Below, piece after piece: positions 1 to 10,119 of a stretch of 64,000 nt of DNA. The stretch is taken from the NCBI GenBank assembly GCA_009801015.1, contig VHZZ01000148.1:212827-276826 (forward strand). The letters are read 5' to 3'. Position 1 is the stretch's first letter, and each line of letters starts with the position of its first letter. A program made the position numbers and the translations under genes. Source of the stretch: Silene noctiflora (lineage: Eukaryota > Streptophyta > Magnoliopsida > Caryophyllales > Caryophyllaceae). A model generated the notes under the pieces. It searched no databases, was not told where the DNA came from, and worked only from the letters and a program-made list of their open reading frames with translations.

Positions 1-1089
1 AACCCAAAAGACAAACACAAACATACAACTACTGTCAATGTTAATGGAATGTGGGCATGTGGCTTTTGGGTTTTTGGGGTTGTTCTCTTTTCTAAGTGTA
101 CGTTTTTCAAGTCACGGCATGTTAGATTACGAACCCATGCCCGACTCTAAACTCACATTTGATCACCTTTAGAAATGTTTTGTAGACTAATCAGTGTCTG
201 TCTGCCAAAAGCTAATGCACATATACTGGTTTGCTATAAACCTTGTATTTCGATAAGTCGATTGGAGCTAATAACTCACTACTCCTTCTTATATAACACG
301 AACCACATATCATAGAAAGAGACGTAATATTAATTGGGCCATTTCGGGTTTTTTTTCCCAGTCAAACTGGGCTTTGCTGCATAATAATTTTCCTGAAAAT
401 TTCCAAGAAGTTGCTCAATCAATTTCCTCAAAACTTCCTAAAAAAAGACTTCAAAAGTCAACTTCACTAAATTTCTTCTTACTACAGCTTCATCTGCTAA
501 TCTGCATTTCTTTCAACATTTAATCTTTACTTTCTGGTAATTTCTTAATCCCAACAGTTTCAGGTATGATCATTAATCATTTCAACATGTTCATGTCACC
601 AATCTTCATAAAGCTGCAATTATTTCTGTTAATCCACTGTTTTCTGATGTTTTTTTGTGTATGGGTATCTGATAATTTTCCAACTTTTGTGTTCAGTCCA
701 TGATCTTAATTTATTTCGACTCGATTTCAGTCAGGAATGGGAAAGAACTCAATTGATGTACATATAATTGCTTCAAATACTTATCTATTGTATATGTTTG
801 TTTGGTAAGTCTTAGGTAAGACGGTTTTACATAAGTTAGTGTCGGACTAGAACCTTTCACAGTTGAATGTAAAGGGTTACTAATTAGTGTGCGTAAAGTT
901 TTTCCTCCAAATCTTTCCTATATAAGTTGGTAGAGGAAAAATGAATTCCTCCAAGTCCGACATTTGGACACGCACCTGTCAATGCGTATAACCGAGTCAG
1001 AATAACATAGTTGATAGAGCATAGAACTTGTGACAAGTTCTTTCCAAGAGATACTTATCTTTTGGTATTACCTGCTGCTAGGTACTACC
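1..1089 (+). promoter_or_regulatory. Upstream region of NB-ARC gene with possible 5' UTR intron
   Basis: No coding region is seen. A possible 5' UTR intron runs from a donor after position 563 (CAG followed by GTATGA) to an acceptor AG at 1080-1081. That would leave only GTACTACC between the splice site and the ATG at 1090. The splice sites are inferred from consensus alone. Confidence 0.35.
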
Positions 1090-2241
1090 ATGGCAAGGGA
1101 ACTGCAGACGACGGTGTTTGCATCCGTTGCTGCAGGAACAGTGAAATTATCGACTGTAAGCGACACAATCAAACATATAAAAAGGATACTAGAATTCGTT
1201 GGTGACTTTCCTGAGTGGTATCATCACAATAGGAACCTTGAGGAACACAAAGAGTTCCTTAGGAGGAAAATGATATGCTTAGAGGGTGTAAAAGACGATG
1301 TGGAAACGCAACTTCAGAATACGGAGCTTCAAAGTGGGAAGAAACGGAAAAGGGAAGTCGACCATTGGTTGAAAAACGTAAAGAAGAAAGCCGATGATGT
1401 GAGTAAAGTCGAGACAGCTGTTAACTCTGTACATTTTTTGCCTAGATTTTTCTTTCGAGCATGGTTGGGGAGTTGTATCGGAGAGGAAATTCAGCAGGTA
1501 ACGGAACTTATTGAGCACGGTAAGTTCCCTGAAGGGCTCTTACTTGATGCACCTCGAGATGGTGGAGAACCATTCGTGACAAATCCATTAGTAGGTCAAG
1601 CAATGCTTACAAAAATCGATGAAATTTGTGCCAGCATTAGCAACCCTGAAGTTACAATGATTGGAGTTCAAGGGCCTGAAGGGATCGGAAAAACTGCCTT
1701 AATGATGGAGGTTTACAATCGACTATGCTCGAGGTTAACTCATCGAGTTTATTATGTTAATGTACCTCAGAATTTCACTACTCACAGTTTACAAACTGCA
1801 ATTGCAACAGCAATGAAGATGGACATATCAGAATGTGGTGAAAATGTGAGGGCAGCTAGGATATTCAACGTATTAAACTCGATAAAAGACTATATCGTGA
1901 TATTAGATGGATTATCAGAGTTTTTCAGGTGGGAAGAAGTCGGAATTCCTGCAGACGGCAATGCAGGGAAATTGGTTTTCACATCAAGGTCATTAGACGT
2001 CTGCAGGAGGATGGTATGCCAGGAGACGGTTGTGTTAGAGCGATTATCGTTAGAAGATTCGGAAATATTGTTCATGGAGAAATTAAAATCAAATGCTGAA
2101 CTTTCTGAAGAAGTAAGGGAAGTTGCCAGGAATGTTGTTCAGAAATGTAATGGTGTGCCTTCTAGGATAATAGACATGGGCATCCAACTGAGAGGTGTTA
2201 CTGATTTAAATGAGTGGAGAAGCATTCTTAATGAAATGTAA
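1090..2241 (+). CDS. Truncated CC-NB-ARC resistance-type protein (RPS2/RPS5 class), no LRR
   Basis: The product is a 383-residue protein like the N-terminal half of a plant coiled-coil NLR. It has a basic, helical, coiled-coil-like N-terminal part (about residues 1-130). The NB-ARC motifs follow in order: P-loop GPEGIGKT (195-202, Lys201), kinase-2 VILDGL (Asp273), RNBS-B KLVFTSRS (about 294-301) and a GLPL-like CNGVPSRI (353-360). The reading frame stops soon after, before any MHD motif, and no LRR follows. I start it at 1090 because ACCATGG is a good plant start context. An in-frame ATG at 1030 would add 20 hydrophobic residues. The second acidic residue of kinase-2, normally Asp, is Gly, so ATP hydrolysis may be poor. 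Family members detect pathogen effectors or act as helpers. This could be a short CN-type gene or a truncated pseudogene with an open frame; the sequence cannot decide. Confidence 0.75.
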   Translation: MARELQTTVFASVAAGTVKLSTVSDTIKHIKRILEFVGDFPEWYHHNRNLEEHKEFLRRKMICLEGVKDDVETQLQNTELQSGKKRKREVDHWLKNVKKKADDVSKVETAVNSVHFLPRFFFRAWLGSCIGEEIQQVTELIEHGKFPEGLLLDAPRDGGEPFVTNPLVGQAMLTKIDEICASISNPEVTMIGVQGPEGIGKTALMMEVYNRLCSRLTHRVYYVNVPQNFTTHSLQTAIATAMKMDISECGENVRAARIFNVLNSIKDYIVILDGLSEFFRWEEVGIPADGNAGKLVFTSRSLDVCRRMVCQETVVLERLSLEDSEILFMEKLKSNAELSEEVREVARNVVQKCNGVPSRIIDMGIQLRGVTDLNEWRSILNEM

Positions 2242-2319
2242 ACTCATTCTCTTTGATGGCAGAGACGATCACAAGGACAATTTTAATGCTGACGAGTATA
2301 TCACTTAAGCTACAAATGT

Positions 2320-2425
2320 CAGCTAGCTTCGCTGGTAAAGTCATAAGTGGTGATACTCATGACCAGAGTTCAAACCCTATCAGCATTATATTCGCTCTTG
2401 TAACTCCCTTTACACAAAAAATGTA
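2320..2425 (+). repeat. tRNA-derived SINE-like copy
   Basis: GGTAAAGTCATAAGTGGTGA resembles a pol III A box region and GAGTTCAAACCC a B box. A short A-rich end follows (ACACAAAAAA). It is paired with a similar copy at 2485-2570. Confidence 0.4.
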
Positions 2426-2427
2426 TC

Positions 2428-2472
2428 GGAGTTTTTCAGGTGGAAGGAAGTCGACATTCCTCCCACCAGAAA
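2428..2472 (+). pseudogene. NB-ARC gene scrap
   Basis: About 45 bases match 1917-1960 of the upstream NB-ARC gene. Read in the matching frame they give EFFRWKEVDIPPTRK, against EFFRWEEVGIPAD in the gene. The scrap has the W-x-x-V-D-I-P-P form common in RPS2/RPS5 relatives, so it looks like the remains of a second paralogue. It lies between two SINE-like copies. Confidence 0.6.
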
Positions 2473-2484
2473 AACTGTATATCA

Positions 2485-2570
2485 ATTAAGCTGTAAAGTC
2501 ATGAGTGGTGATACTCATGACATGGTTTAAATCTCATCGGCATTTAACATTTGTAATGTGAACTTGTGAT
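2485..2570 (+). repeat. tRNA-derived SINE-like copy, second
   Basis: It shares GTAAAGTCATGAGTGGTGAT and the B-box-like TGGTTTAAATCTCATCGGCA with the copy at 2320-2425. The two copies flank the NB-ARC scrap in the same orientation. Confidence 0.4.
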
Positions 2571-2799
2571 ATATAGAATTTAAAAACACTGGTAGGTAAA
2601 ATCGTAAAACTATTCTTTGTACTTTGTTTACGTTTCCTCGCATTGAATACACGATATTTTTATGTTAGACCAACTCATTAACTCATTAACTTCCGCTTAT
2701 TTTTAACTCGACTCTTAACCTACATAAAGAAAGACAAACTACATTAGACAAGATTAAAGTAAAGGTAACGAGCAATGTAAAATCATTGTCATAGTGAAT

Positions 2800-2989
2800 T
2801 ACTCTATGTCCCGCTCAATTTGTCCCGCTCAATTTTTATCCTTTGGTTTTGGTACAAAAACCAAGGAAAGAGGAGATGACCAATTACTAAATGACAAGTG
2901 GAACAAATAGAGTGTAAATGATAAAATTGTTATAAAGGACAAGGACACCTCAAATGAAATAAGACAACAAATGACCGACCGAGGGAGTA
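2800..2989. mobile_element. Stowaway-like MITE
   Basis: The element starts TACTCTATGTCCCGCTCAAT and ends GACCGAGGGAGTA. These are diverged versions of the CTCCCTCCGTCCC inverted ends with TA borders. It is about 190 bp and non-coding. Confidence 0.6.
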
Positions 2990-3007
2990 ATAATTTGCAC
3001 AAAAAGT

Positions 3008-3147
3008 TCTGAGAAACGGTATCTCAATAGCGTTATTGAGAGACCTCTCACATGATGGCGTGAGGGACCCATTGCTCTGCTTTTTCTATTTTCCTATTAT
3101 GTCTCTCACTAAATTAGTGAGAGACGGTCTCTCACGAGACCTAGCGA
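3008..3147. mobile_element. Foldback MITE with GAGAGACGGTCTC ends
   Basis: Repeated self-complementary blocks (GAGAAACGGTATCTCA, GTGAGAGACGGTCTCTCAC) suggest a hairpin element of about 140 bp. No coding potential is seen. Confidence 0.4.
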
Positions 3148-3250
3148 ATAATTTGAGGCTGGTCCAACAGTAGTACTTTTGGCATGCCTTATTAATGTGT
3201 CTCTCGTATAAATATAGAAAGAGACGATTTCAAGTTACAGAAATGAATTT

Positions 3251-3443
3251 GCACAGATTCTTATATAAGACGGAACTATTCGTCTTAAGCTTCAGACGGG
3301 TCAAGTAATAACCCATTTGCATAGATACAACAAAGAGTTTGTTATTCTCAAGACATTTACTTTTTATCTCATTCTTACAAGTGGATACTACTTGACCCGT
3401 CTTAACTTAAACGGATATATCCGTTTTAAGAGAGACTCGTTGA
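3251..3443. mobile_element. Foldback MITE, GACGGGTCAAGTA family
   Basis: GACGGGTCAAGTAATAACCC near the left end pairs with GGATACTACTTGACCCGTC on the right. Outer arms of AAGACGGA / TCCGTTTT enclose them. It is related to the copies clustered at 58-62 kb. Confidence 0.55.
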
Positions 3444-3819
3444 TGAATTTGAACAGCCTGTGTTTTCTTACCCTTTTACATGTAAATTGTAATCGAATTG
3501 ATTGTTCCAACTGTTTTAAATGTAAACTCAACTACTGAAGACTGCTGGCAGAACTCGAACGTTTCGAATGAATCACAAGAGCAGTACACTGTGAGATATT
3601 TTATTAGGTTACCTTTGTCAGATCGGATGTATAATTTATGAACCGGATGAACCGGAGTATTTATGATCATCAATACTCAACAGTGGAGTTACTACTGCCA
3701 TTGCATAATTTGCATTTACAAAAGGTTATGATAGTCAAACATCTTATTGATTATTCTAGCTCGGACCCATGAAATTAATGCAAATGGCAGAACCAAGTTA
3801 ACATGTTTATATTATAAGA

Positions 3820-3985
3820 AGTTCTTTTTCTATAATATCATCCCATTTAGTCCGGATTTGAGCCACGTTGGATTAATAATCGATAAAAAATTCTCACTCA
3901 TAAGTTTTAACTTTATTGCACTCCTAGGGTTTGAACTTAAAACCTCTATGTCTCGTACCTATTGATCTAAGTGCTCCTAGATAAT
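3820..3985 (-). repeat. tRNA-derived SINE, minus strand
   Basis: Read on the minus strand, a tRNA-like head (A-box-like TAGATCAATAGGTACGAG, B box GTTCAAACCCTA) is followed by a body ending near an A-rich tail. The part TAGTCCGGATTTGAGCC recurs at about 32155 as TTATCCGGATTCGAGC, so both belong to one family. Confidence 0.5.
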
Positions 3986-4011
3986 TGCGGGAATATACTA
4001 TGTAGACCTGA

Positions 4012-4505
4012 CAACCAGGTCAGGTCGTGTCGTGTTCGTGTCAACTTTAAACAGGTCACTACAACCTCAACCCTAACCCGACCCAATTACATAAACAGGT
4101 CATTTATCTCAATCCTAATCTGACCCATTTAACTTATCTATAATCCAACCCGACCTGTTTAACTCATTTATCTTTAAGCAGGTCATTTATAACACACTCA
4201 ACCCATTTAACTCAATAAATTAATAAAATAAACTCCGCTTTGTAGCCATGCATAATCCCAAAAATAACGAATAAAAATGCTTACTTTTAAGTTGTTTTGT
4301 TGAATTATTGACTCAACCTAAATATATTATGACACTTTTAAATAAATGTGTTATTCGTGTCGAGTTCGTATCAAAAGAGCTCAACCCTAACCCGTCCCAT
4401 TTAAGTTTCGTGTCGTGTTCGTGTCAACCTAATTACTTAAATGGGTCACAATGTCTTGACCCTAACCTGCTAATTTCGTATCGTATTTTCGGGTCATGTC
4501 AATAA
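4012..4505. repeat. Degenerate GACCC/ACAGGTCA repeat block
   Basis: About 490 bp are made of many diverged copies of phrases such as AACCCGACCC, AACAGGTCATTTA and CGTGTCGTGTTCGTGTC in both directions. No coding sequence is seen. It resembles a common class of plant foldback element; I cannot name the family. Confidence 0.5.
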
Positions 4506-6548
4506 TTACCGCCTCGAATACTATGCAATTATGCATCTATGCATTCAATTTACAAACTAATTGCATGTTGTAGTATCATAAATGAATTATATTATTGCTT
4601 AGTTGCTAAGTCATCGTATAGTGTAGTCGTATACCAACGAAATTATCACTGTCAATCGCAACACAAAACGGGTTCCGATCACAATCAAACACACCTTAAT
4701 TGTATACTTTCGACCTACTTTTGTAGGTCGTACTACATTTTTGTTGTACATGAGGAGGAAACATTCTTCTTATCATGGGTCTACAATCCACTTCGAAGAG
4801 ATATATTTACTCTAAATTTTAAATTAAATCGAGAAAATATATAATCATCCATGTTCTCGATTTGAGTTTTTTTTTTTTTTTTTTTTTTTTATATATACGG
4901 AGCAATTGATAATTTATGAATCTCAATCTCACACATGACCAGGGTCTGATCCGATGTTGTCATTCTGACCTGCCCTAAACGGTGAAAAAGCAAAAAAATA
5001 TTGGCCTACTTTAATTTTGTCAGCTCGGCCATGGCCATCTCAGTATCTCACGTCTAATTATTAATCCTAAATTCAATTTTCAATCTATATACAATAAAGG
5101 CGCGAATTATGATGCCTTTTTAAACGAATGAATTTTCTTTTGTTACATTTGTGTTATTATTAAAAACATCTTGCTTTGTCTACCTTGTGTATGAACATGT
5201 TGCGTTACTTTGTATTACAAAGTACTTTTTTATTTGGTAAAGAAAAATAAAATTATATTTATTTAACAATTTTGGACACATATTAAAAAATATCGAGTTG
5301 CTAATGAGATCGATAAAAGAATTATACATATGAAATAACAAAATCTTTGTCCTATATATAAGTGGGTGTATATTTAACTCGTTTTATTCTTAAAATAGAT
5401 ATACTGGCTTTAAGAGATAATTACAGTTATTTGATAGGGTAGGCATATTGAAGAGAAGAAAGTGACATTATTCATGATTTCTTAGTTAGTAAGACAAGGT
5501 TATGCATGATTGTGTACTCTTGAATCTTGATTGACTTAAATTACATATGTAGGAATTAAATGAACCAACTAGAAATGACATGTACCAATACTATAGGTAA
5601 TGGTCTATCACTAGTTTAAGTTGTGATTATGATTTTCCAAAAATTTATTGGACGAAAATGAATTGATATTTAAGATTATATTAATTAACCGGATAATATT
5701 AAGATGATAAATCCAAATTTACAATTTACGATAGATAATACATACAAACTAGACGAATTTATGAGTGTAGGAAATTATAATCTAAGTTCAAATCTCTCGT
5801 TACTGTATTATCATCAAATTTACTCTTATAACTTCTTTCGCACAGAAAAGAAGTCTAATATATAAATTTGATTCCTTAAGCTTAGTTATTATAGTTTGTG
5901 CATCATTTTGCACCGAAAAAAAAAAAAAAAACAAGTTCAGAACACGTACATTCAATATTTGAGGAGCGAATGGGGAAATTAGACTACCCATGCCACAAGC
6001 CCTAAACATAACAAGTCATAAGACTCAAAAATTCGCACGGAATAAATAATTAGTAGCAAGAACGAAAGAAAAATTGTTACATATAAACTGTAATTCACAT
6101 AGTATCCCTAAATTTTAATATTAAACATCTATGAAACGATTACAAATATTGGTTCATTATAAGATTTAATCCGAACCGTTTATTAAAAATAGGGAACCAT
6201 TTTTTATTTTATTTTTGAGAAAATAAAGAGAAAATAAAAAAGTAGTACCTTTGAAGTTTGAAGTTTGAAGTTTGAAGTTTGCTTTGTGTCCCCAGTGTGA
6301 CTTTAAGTACTTAACCATAAATTCAGTACACCTTTAAAGGATACATACATTGATGGGTGATGATTAAAATTTGGAGGAAAAATAATACTTCATGTGGATA
6401 TTTTTAAAATTTTGGGATTAAACTTTAATAATTTTGACTAAATAAGTCTTCAAATAATTAAAATTATACGGAGTAAAATACTAGCTACTTCATAGTAAAA
6501 TATATAATCGAGTCAATATGAATATGGCCCTCGGTTTGAGGGGGAGAT
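4506..6548. other. Intergenic, no gene seen
   Basis: AT-rich DNA with a T run at about 4868-4890, an A run at about 5918-5933, and a five-unit GTTTGAA heptamer array at about 6250-6282. The stretch before 5933 (TTCAAATCTCTCG, then a long A run) may be a worn SINE. Confidence 0.5.
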
Positions 6549-7675
6549 TGTTAGGTTGCAAACCCTTATCCAGTTATCCTATATCGGTGGTGTAAATATG
6601 GAAGATCATCTTTATAAGTGTCACTAAATATAATAGTACAAGGTCTTATGGAATAAATCTAACAGAAAATTCGTGAGGGCTTGGATCAAAACGCACAATA
6701 TCGTACTATTATGGATAGTGGACACCAAAGCTGCAAAGAGGCCCAACAGAAAGTATCAACGCGTCTACAGAACAAGCGGTATTAGAGCCCATGGCGGAGC
6801 GTGGAGAGCGGGACATATAGCATTCACGAGTCACGGTCGCGTGGGCTCGATCTGGTAGACTGTTTGCAAATCTCAAGTCCATAAGTAGTACATTGGTGAA
6901 GCATTAAGTCAAGATTTGAAGGTGGTAAACGTTGTAAGGCATGGAACTCCTAGGGGTAGAATCTTTGAGCAAGCCTGGTCCGGGGCGAAATGGATGCTAG
7001 GCGCCACTGGTCTTGTATGACACTAATAAAGTTTGTTTGTGTATTAGAACTCCTGAATATGTGGGCCCTTATCAGGTTGGGTGCTACAGATCTGGTGGGT
7101 TCTTTTTAGATTACATGTCAAGGACCGTTGTGTTCGGGGATTTCTAATTATGTGACGGACCCCGTTCAGGGTATATTGGAGAGGTAGAGGAGTTCAATAT
7201 GTAGGCAAGTGTAGCACGGTCCCAAGAGGCAAGAGGGACACATGGACATGTAGGACCAGGGGCAGGTGCAAGCACTCCAGACGCTGACATATGATGTAGA
7301 CATGACTCTGATCTGTAGCTTGGTGTGTTAGTTAAGGGAGGTTATCAAGATTTGGTGATGCTTGGGGTACCTAAAAATTAAGGATCGGTGTGGAGAGTTC
7401 TTCATAGAGGTCAAGGTCCGAGTCAAGATGATAATCCTTGATTTGAAGGGAGGATTGTTAGGTGCAAAAACTCTTGTCCCACATCGGCGGTGTGAAGATA
7501 GAAAGTCATTTTTTTAAGTGTCACCAAATATAACAGTATGAGGCGTTTAAGAAAGGAGCTAAAGAGAAAATCCGTGAGTACTTGACCCAAAGTTGACAAT
7601 ATCATACTATCATGTAGAGTGGACACCGACGTTGCAGAGGCCTAACAGAAAATATATTGCCGCTTCCGCACAACA
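6549..7675 (+). mobile_element. TRIM-like non-autonomous LTR retroelement (fossil)
   Basis: Two direct repeats of about 220 bp (6549-6774 and 7456-7675) both begin TGTTAGG and end near ACA. They carry the (T)CCCACATCGG phrase seen in many plant TRIMs. A site resembling the complement of initiator Met-tRNA (GGTATTAGAGCC, 6779-6790) follows the left repeat, and a purine-rich tract precedes the right one. The inner part is about 680 bp and has no gag or pol. The two LTRs are clearly diverged, so the insertion is old. A purine tract also lies just left of the first LTR, as if this were part of a tandem array. Confidence 0.65.
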
Positions 7676-7898
7676 AGACAAGTGACTGGTTTATGATAAA
7701 ATGTAACATTATTTGAAATTTATGAACGATTATTTATTTTTAATCGTAAAGTAATCACATTACTTCTGTCACAATTTATGACCGTGAGAAGAGATACCAA
7801 TTGAGTCAACAAATAATGTGAATAAAGATTGGAAAACAAATGATGAGTTCTCAATTACTATCCTCTTACTATAGTACAACCCTCGTAATAACTCCTCC

Positions 7899-7906
7899 TA
7901 TAAATG
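7899..7906 (+). promoter_or_regulatory. Putative TATA box
   Basis: TATAAATG lies about 136 bp before the ATG at 8042, a fitting distance for a TATA box plus a purine-rich 5' UTR (AGAAAAAGAAGAAGAAAAA just before the ATG). Confidence 0.45.
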
Positions 7907-8041
7907 AACATGAACCAACGCATATAAACGAAAGCAACAAACTCATAACATAAGTGTACGTTCTCTATATTATTAATAAATACAATATTAATTCATCAAA
8001 CTTTATTTTTCTTAAAATAGAAAGAAAAAGAAGAAGAAAAA

Positions 8042-8248
8042 ATGGTATCCATATGTTTCATAGTAGACCAAAGGAGAAGGATTAGAAGCCATAGACCGGT
8101 GGCAAGCTTATGTTCGCGGTGTGGCGGTGGCGCCCGTGTCGCCGATATGCAAACGGAGACTAGATGTTGTTTCATTCCTTTTTATTTTAAGTATTGGAAA
8201 GCTATTATTTGCACTTTTTGTGGTGTTATTCTTAAATCTTATGGGTAA
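8042..8248 (+). CDS. Small plant-conserved Cys-pair protein (zinc-ribbon-like)
   Basis: A 68-residue single-exon protein. It carries CSRC (residues 24-27) followed by GG, then a CCFIPFYFK stretch (42-50), then CTFC (57-60). The two CxxC pairs are spaced like a small zinc ribbon. I recall small uncharacterised proteins of this shape (CxxCGG, then CF-P, then CxxC, ending near YG) in many land plants, with no known function. A TATA-like box and a purine-rich leader lie upstream, which supports a real gene despite its size. Cys24, Cys27, Cys57 and Cys60 are the likely metal ligands. There is no signal peptide or clear membrane segment. The family match is from memory; metal binding is inferred. 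Confidence 0.75.
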   Translation: MVSICFIVDQRRRIRSHRPVASLCSRCGGGARVADMQTETRCCFIPFYFKYWKAIICTFCGVILKSYG

Positions 8249-8340
8249 TTAATTATTTTCTTCTTTCTTTATTAGGGCTATTTATTTAGTTATTTATAGA
8301 GTATTTATTTATTTATTTATTCATTTGTTCACCCAGTTCG

Positions 8341-8418
8341 ATCCAATTCATTATATTTAACAAAATATATAAGCGAGAATTTGAAAAATATAGTGAATTG
8401 GATCAAATAAAGGAAGTA
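8341..8418. mobile_element. Short inverted-repeat MITE remnant
   Basis: GATCCAATTCATTATATTT (from 8340) pairs with AAATATAGTGAATTGGATC (to 8404). The right side ends GGAAGTA, like a worn Stowaway end. Confidence 0.5.
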
Positions 8419-8651
8419 TTATTTGTAATTTTGATTATTCATTTTGTTGTTCTTCTATTATCTATTGACTTGTTGGTGGATTGGTGTTTGTTTTAGTATG
8501 TAGCGCAATATTTGCACTTTCTTTTTTCAAATTGTACATAAAATTAATAAGTCTAAAGGATTTAATGCTAGAAAAAATATGACATGCATAGATACTTATT
8601 ATGGTGGACCATGAAAAATTATGTACTTTGTGAATTATTTTTTGGAGTGTG

Positions 8652-8900
8652 ATTTAGAATCTAGAAGTTAGTTTAATAGTTTAATTTCCGGTGCTATAAT
8701 TTGCTTAAACGTTGAAAAAATCAGCATATGTTGTTTAATTAATACTCGTAGTTTTACTTCCTATGTCCCAATTACATATTTAGAATTTAGAAGTTAGTTT
8801 AATATAGTTTAATTTCTGGCTCTATAATTTACTTGAACATTGAAAAAAAAAATAGCATATGTTGTCCACTTAATACTTTATTTTACGTCTCAATCACTTG
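8652..8900. repeat. Tandem duplication, unit about 126 bp
   Basis: ATTTAGAATCTAGAAGTTAG at 8652 recurs as ATTTAGAATTTAGAAGTTAG at 8778. Both copies run on through matching TTTAATTTC, CTATAATTT and CATATGTTGT blocks to a TACTT...GTC(C/T)CAAT end. The copies are diverged. Confidence 0.6.
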
Positions 8901-9150
8901 TTTATCGTTTCTGCTATTTGCAAGGGGCAACAAATGATTAGGACGAAGGGGATAGATGAGTATGAATTTGGGTTTTCATAAATTTAAGGATTACCAAGGT
9001 CGGCCAAGGAGTGAAGAAAGATTAAAGCACACAATTGAATTTGGAGTAAATGGTAAACTCAAATAAGAGTAGGCAGGGCTAGGTACGACAAATTTCACTA
9101 CTGGTTGTTGAACATATATATGATGTTGCAATCGTAAATACGGAGTATTA

Positions 9151-9274
9151 TACTTCCTTTGTTCTAGTCAATAGTTATTTATATTTTTTTTCTTTGAAAG
9201 AAATAGTTATCTATATTTGATTTTTCTCTCACAGAAAAGATAATAGATAACTATTGATTAGGACCAAGAGAGTA
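9151..9274. mobile_element. Stowaway-like MITE
   Basis: The left end TACTTCCTTTGTTCTAGTCA and right end TGATTAGGACCAAGAGAGTA form inverted repeats with TA borders. Inner arms AATAGTTATTTAT / AGATAACTATT can fold. It is 124 bp. Confidence 0.7.
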
Positions 9275-9419
9275 ATAACTACGGAGTAAAGGAGTTATAA
9301 AACAAACTGTAAAAGTGATCTATTATATGGCGTTGTACTCCGTAATTTATATCGGATATTTATATAAAGAATGTATGGTCAAAAATAAGTTACTTTGTAT
9401 TATTTATTTGTCTTCTTCA

Positions 9420-10090
9420 AATATGTTAGATAGGAATGACATCGGGTCAGGCTATTTACGGGCTGGGTTAGTGGTAAGGGGATCAGACACGACAATGGGA
9501 GTTGTTAGTGCCCGGTCATGCCGGGTGAGCCGAAATTGGGCCCAAGCACGGGGCCAGTGGGTGTTAAGGCTAGCGCGGCCCACATGGGTCAATCCCGTGT
9601 AGCTATGTTAGGACTAGGTCAACGGGAATGACCCATGCTGGGATGAAAGGGGAACGATACTAACCCGGCTCGGAACCAAAGGTGGGCTGAACTGTTCGAG
9701 GTGGTGGACCAAGCAGGCCACCAAAAACTGGCCTGATGTGACAGGCTCGGTCGAGCTGGCCCACCAATTAAGTTGGTCACCTCTTATGTTAGCTAACCAA
9801 ATGAATTTTGTGAGATGATTGCTCACCTTATTCTTTAACCATGGAATTAGGGGTTGGATCCTTATCCATCGGAATAGAGCAAACTCTGGCCAATCATTTA
9901 CCTCTTCTTGGGAATGCCCGGGACGAAGGGTTTATACATTGTTGAATACGATAAACACTCCCATTATAAGTATTCATAAATCCCCTATTATTTTAAGTAT
10001 GACTGCCATCTTCCGCTCTTCAAGAATGAAAACCACCTTCGAAAGCATTCGACGGATTCAAAATGTCATATCACTCCTTCTAACAAAATG
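9420..10090. repeat. Unclassified GC-rich repeat, possible LTR remnant
   Basis: GC-rich sequence with repeated GCCCGG, GGCCC and GGGTCA phrases (9430-9780) stands out from AT-rich surroundings. It is followed by CCATTATAAGTATTC (about 9960), which could be an LTR promoter. I find no reliable gene. If it is LTR-derived it is an old fragment without coding capacity. Confidence 0.35.
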
Positions 10091-10119
10091 ATACTTACAA
10101 ACTTTCAAGAATTTAATTT

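Noticed and set aside
1030-1089. Upstream start adding 20 residues to the NB-ARC protein
   Set aside because: The added residues are hydrophobic and unlike a CC domain, and ACCATGG at 1090 is the better start.
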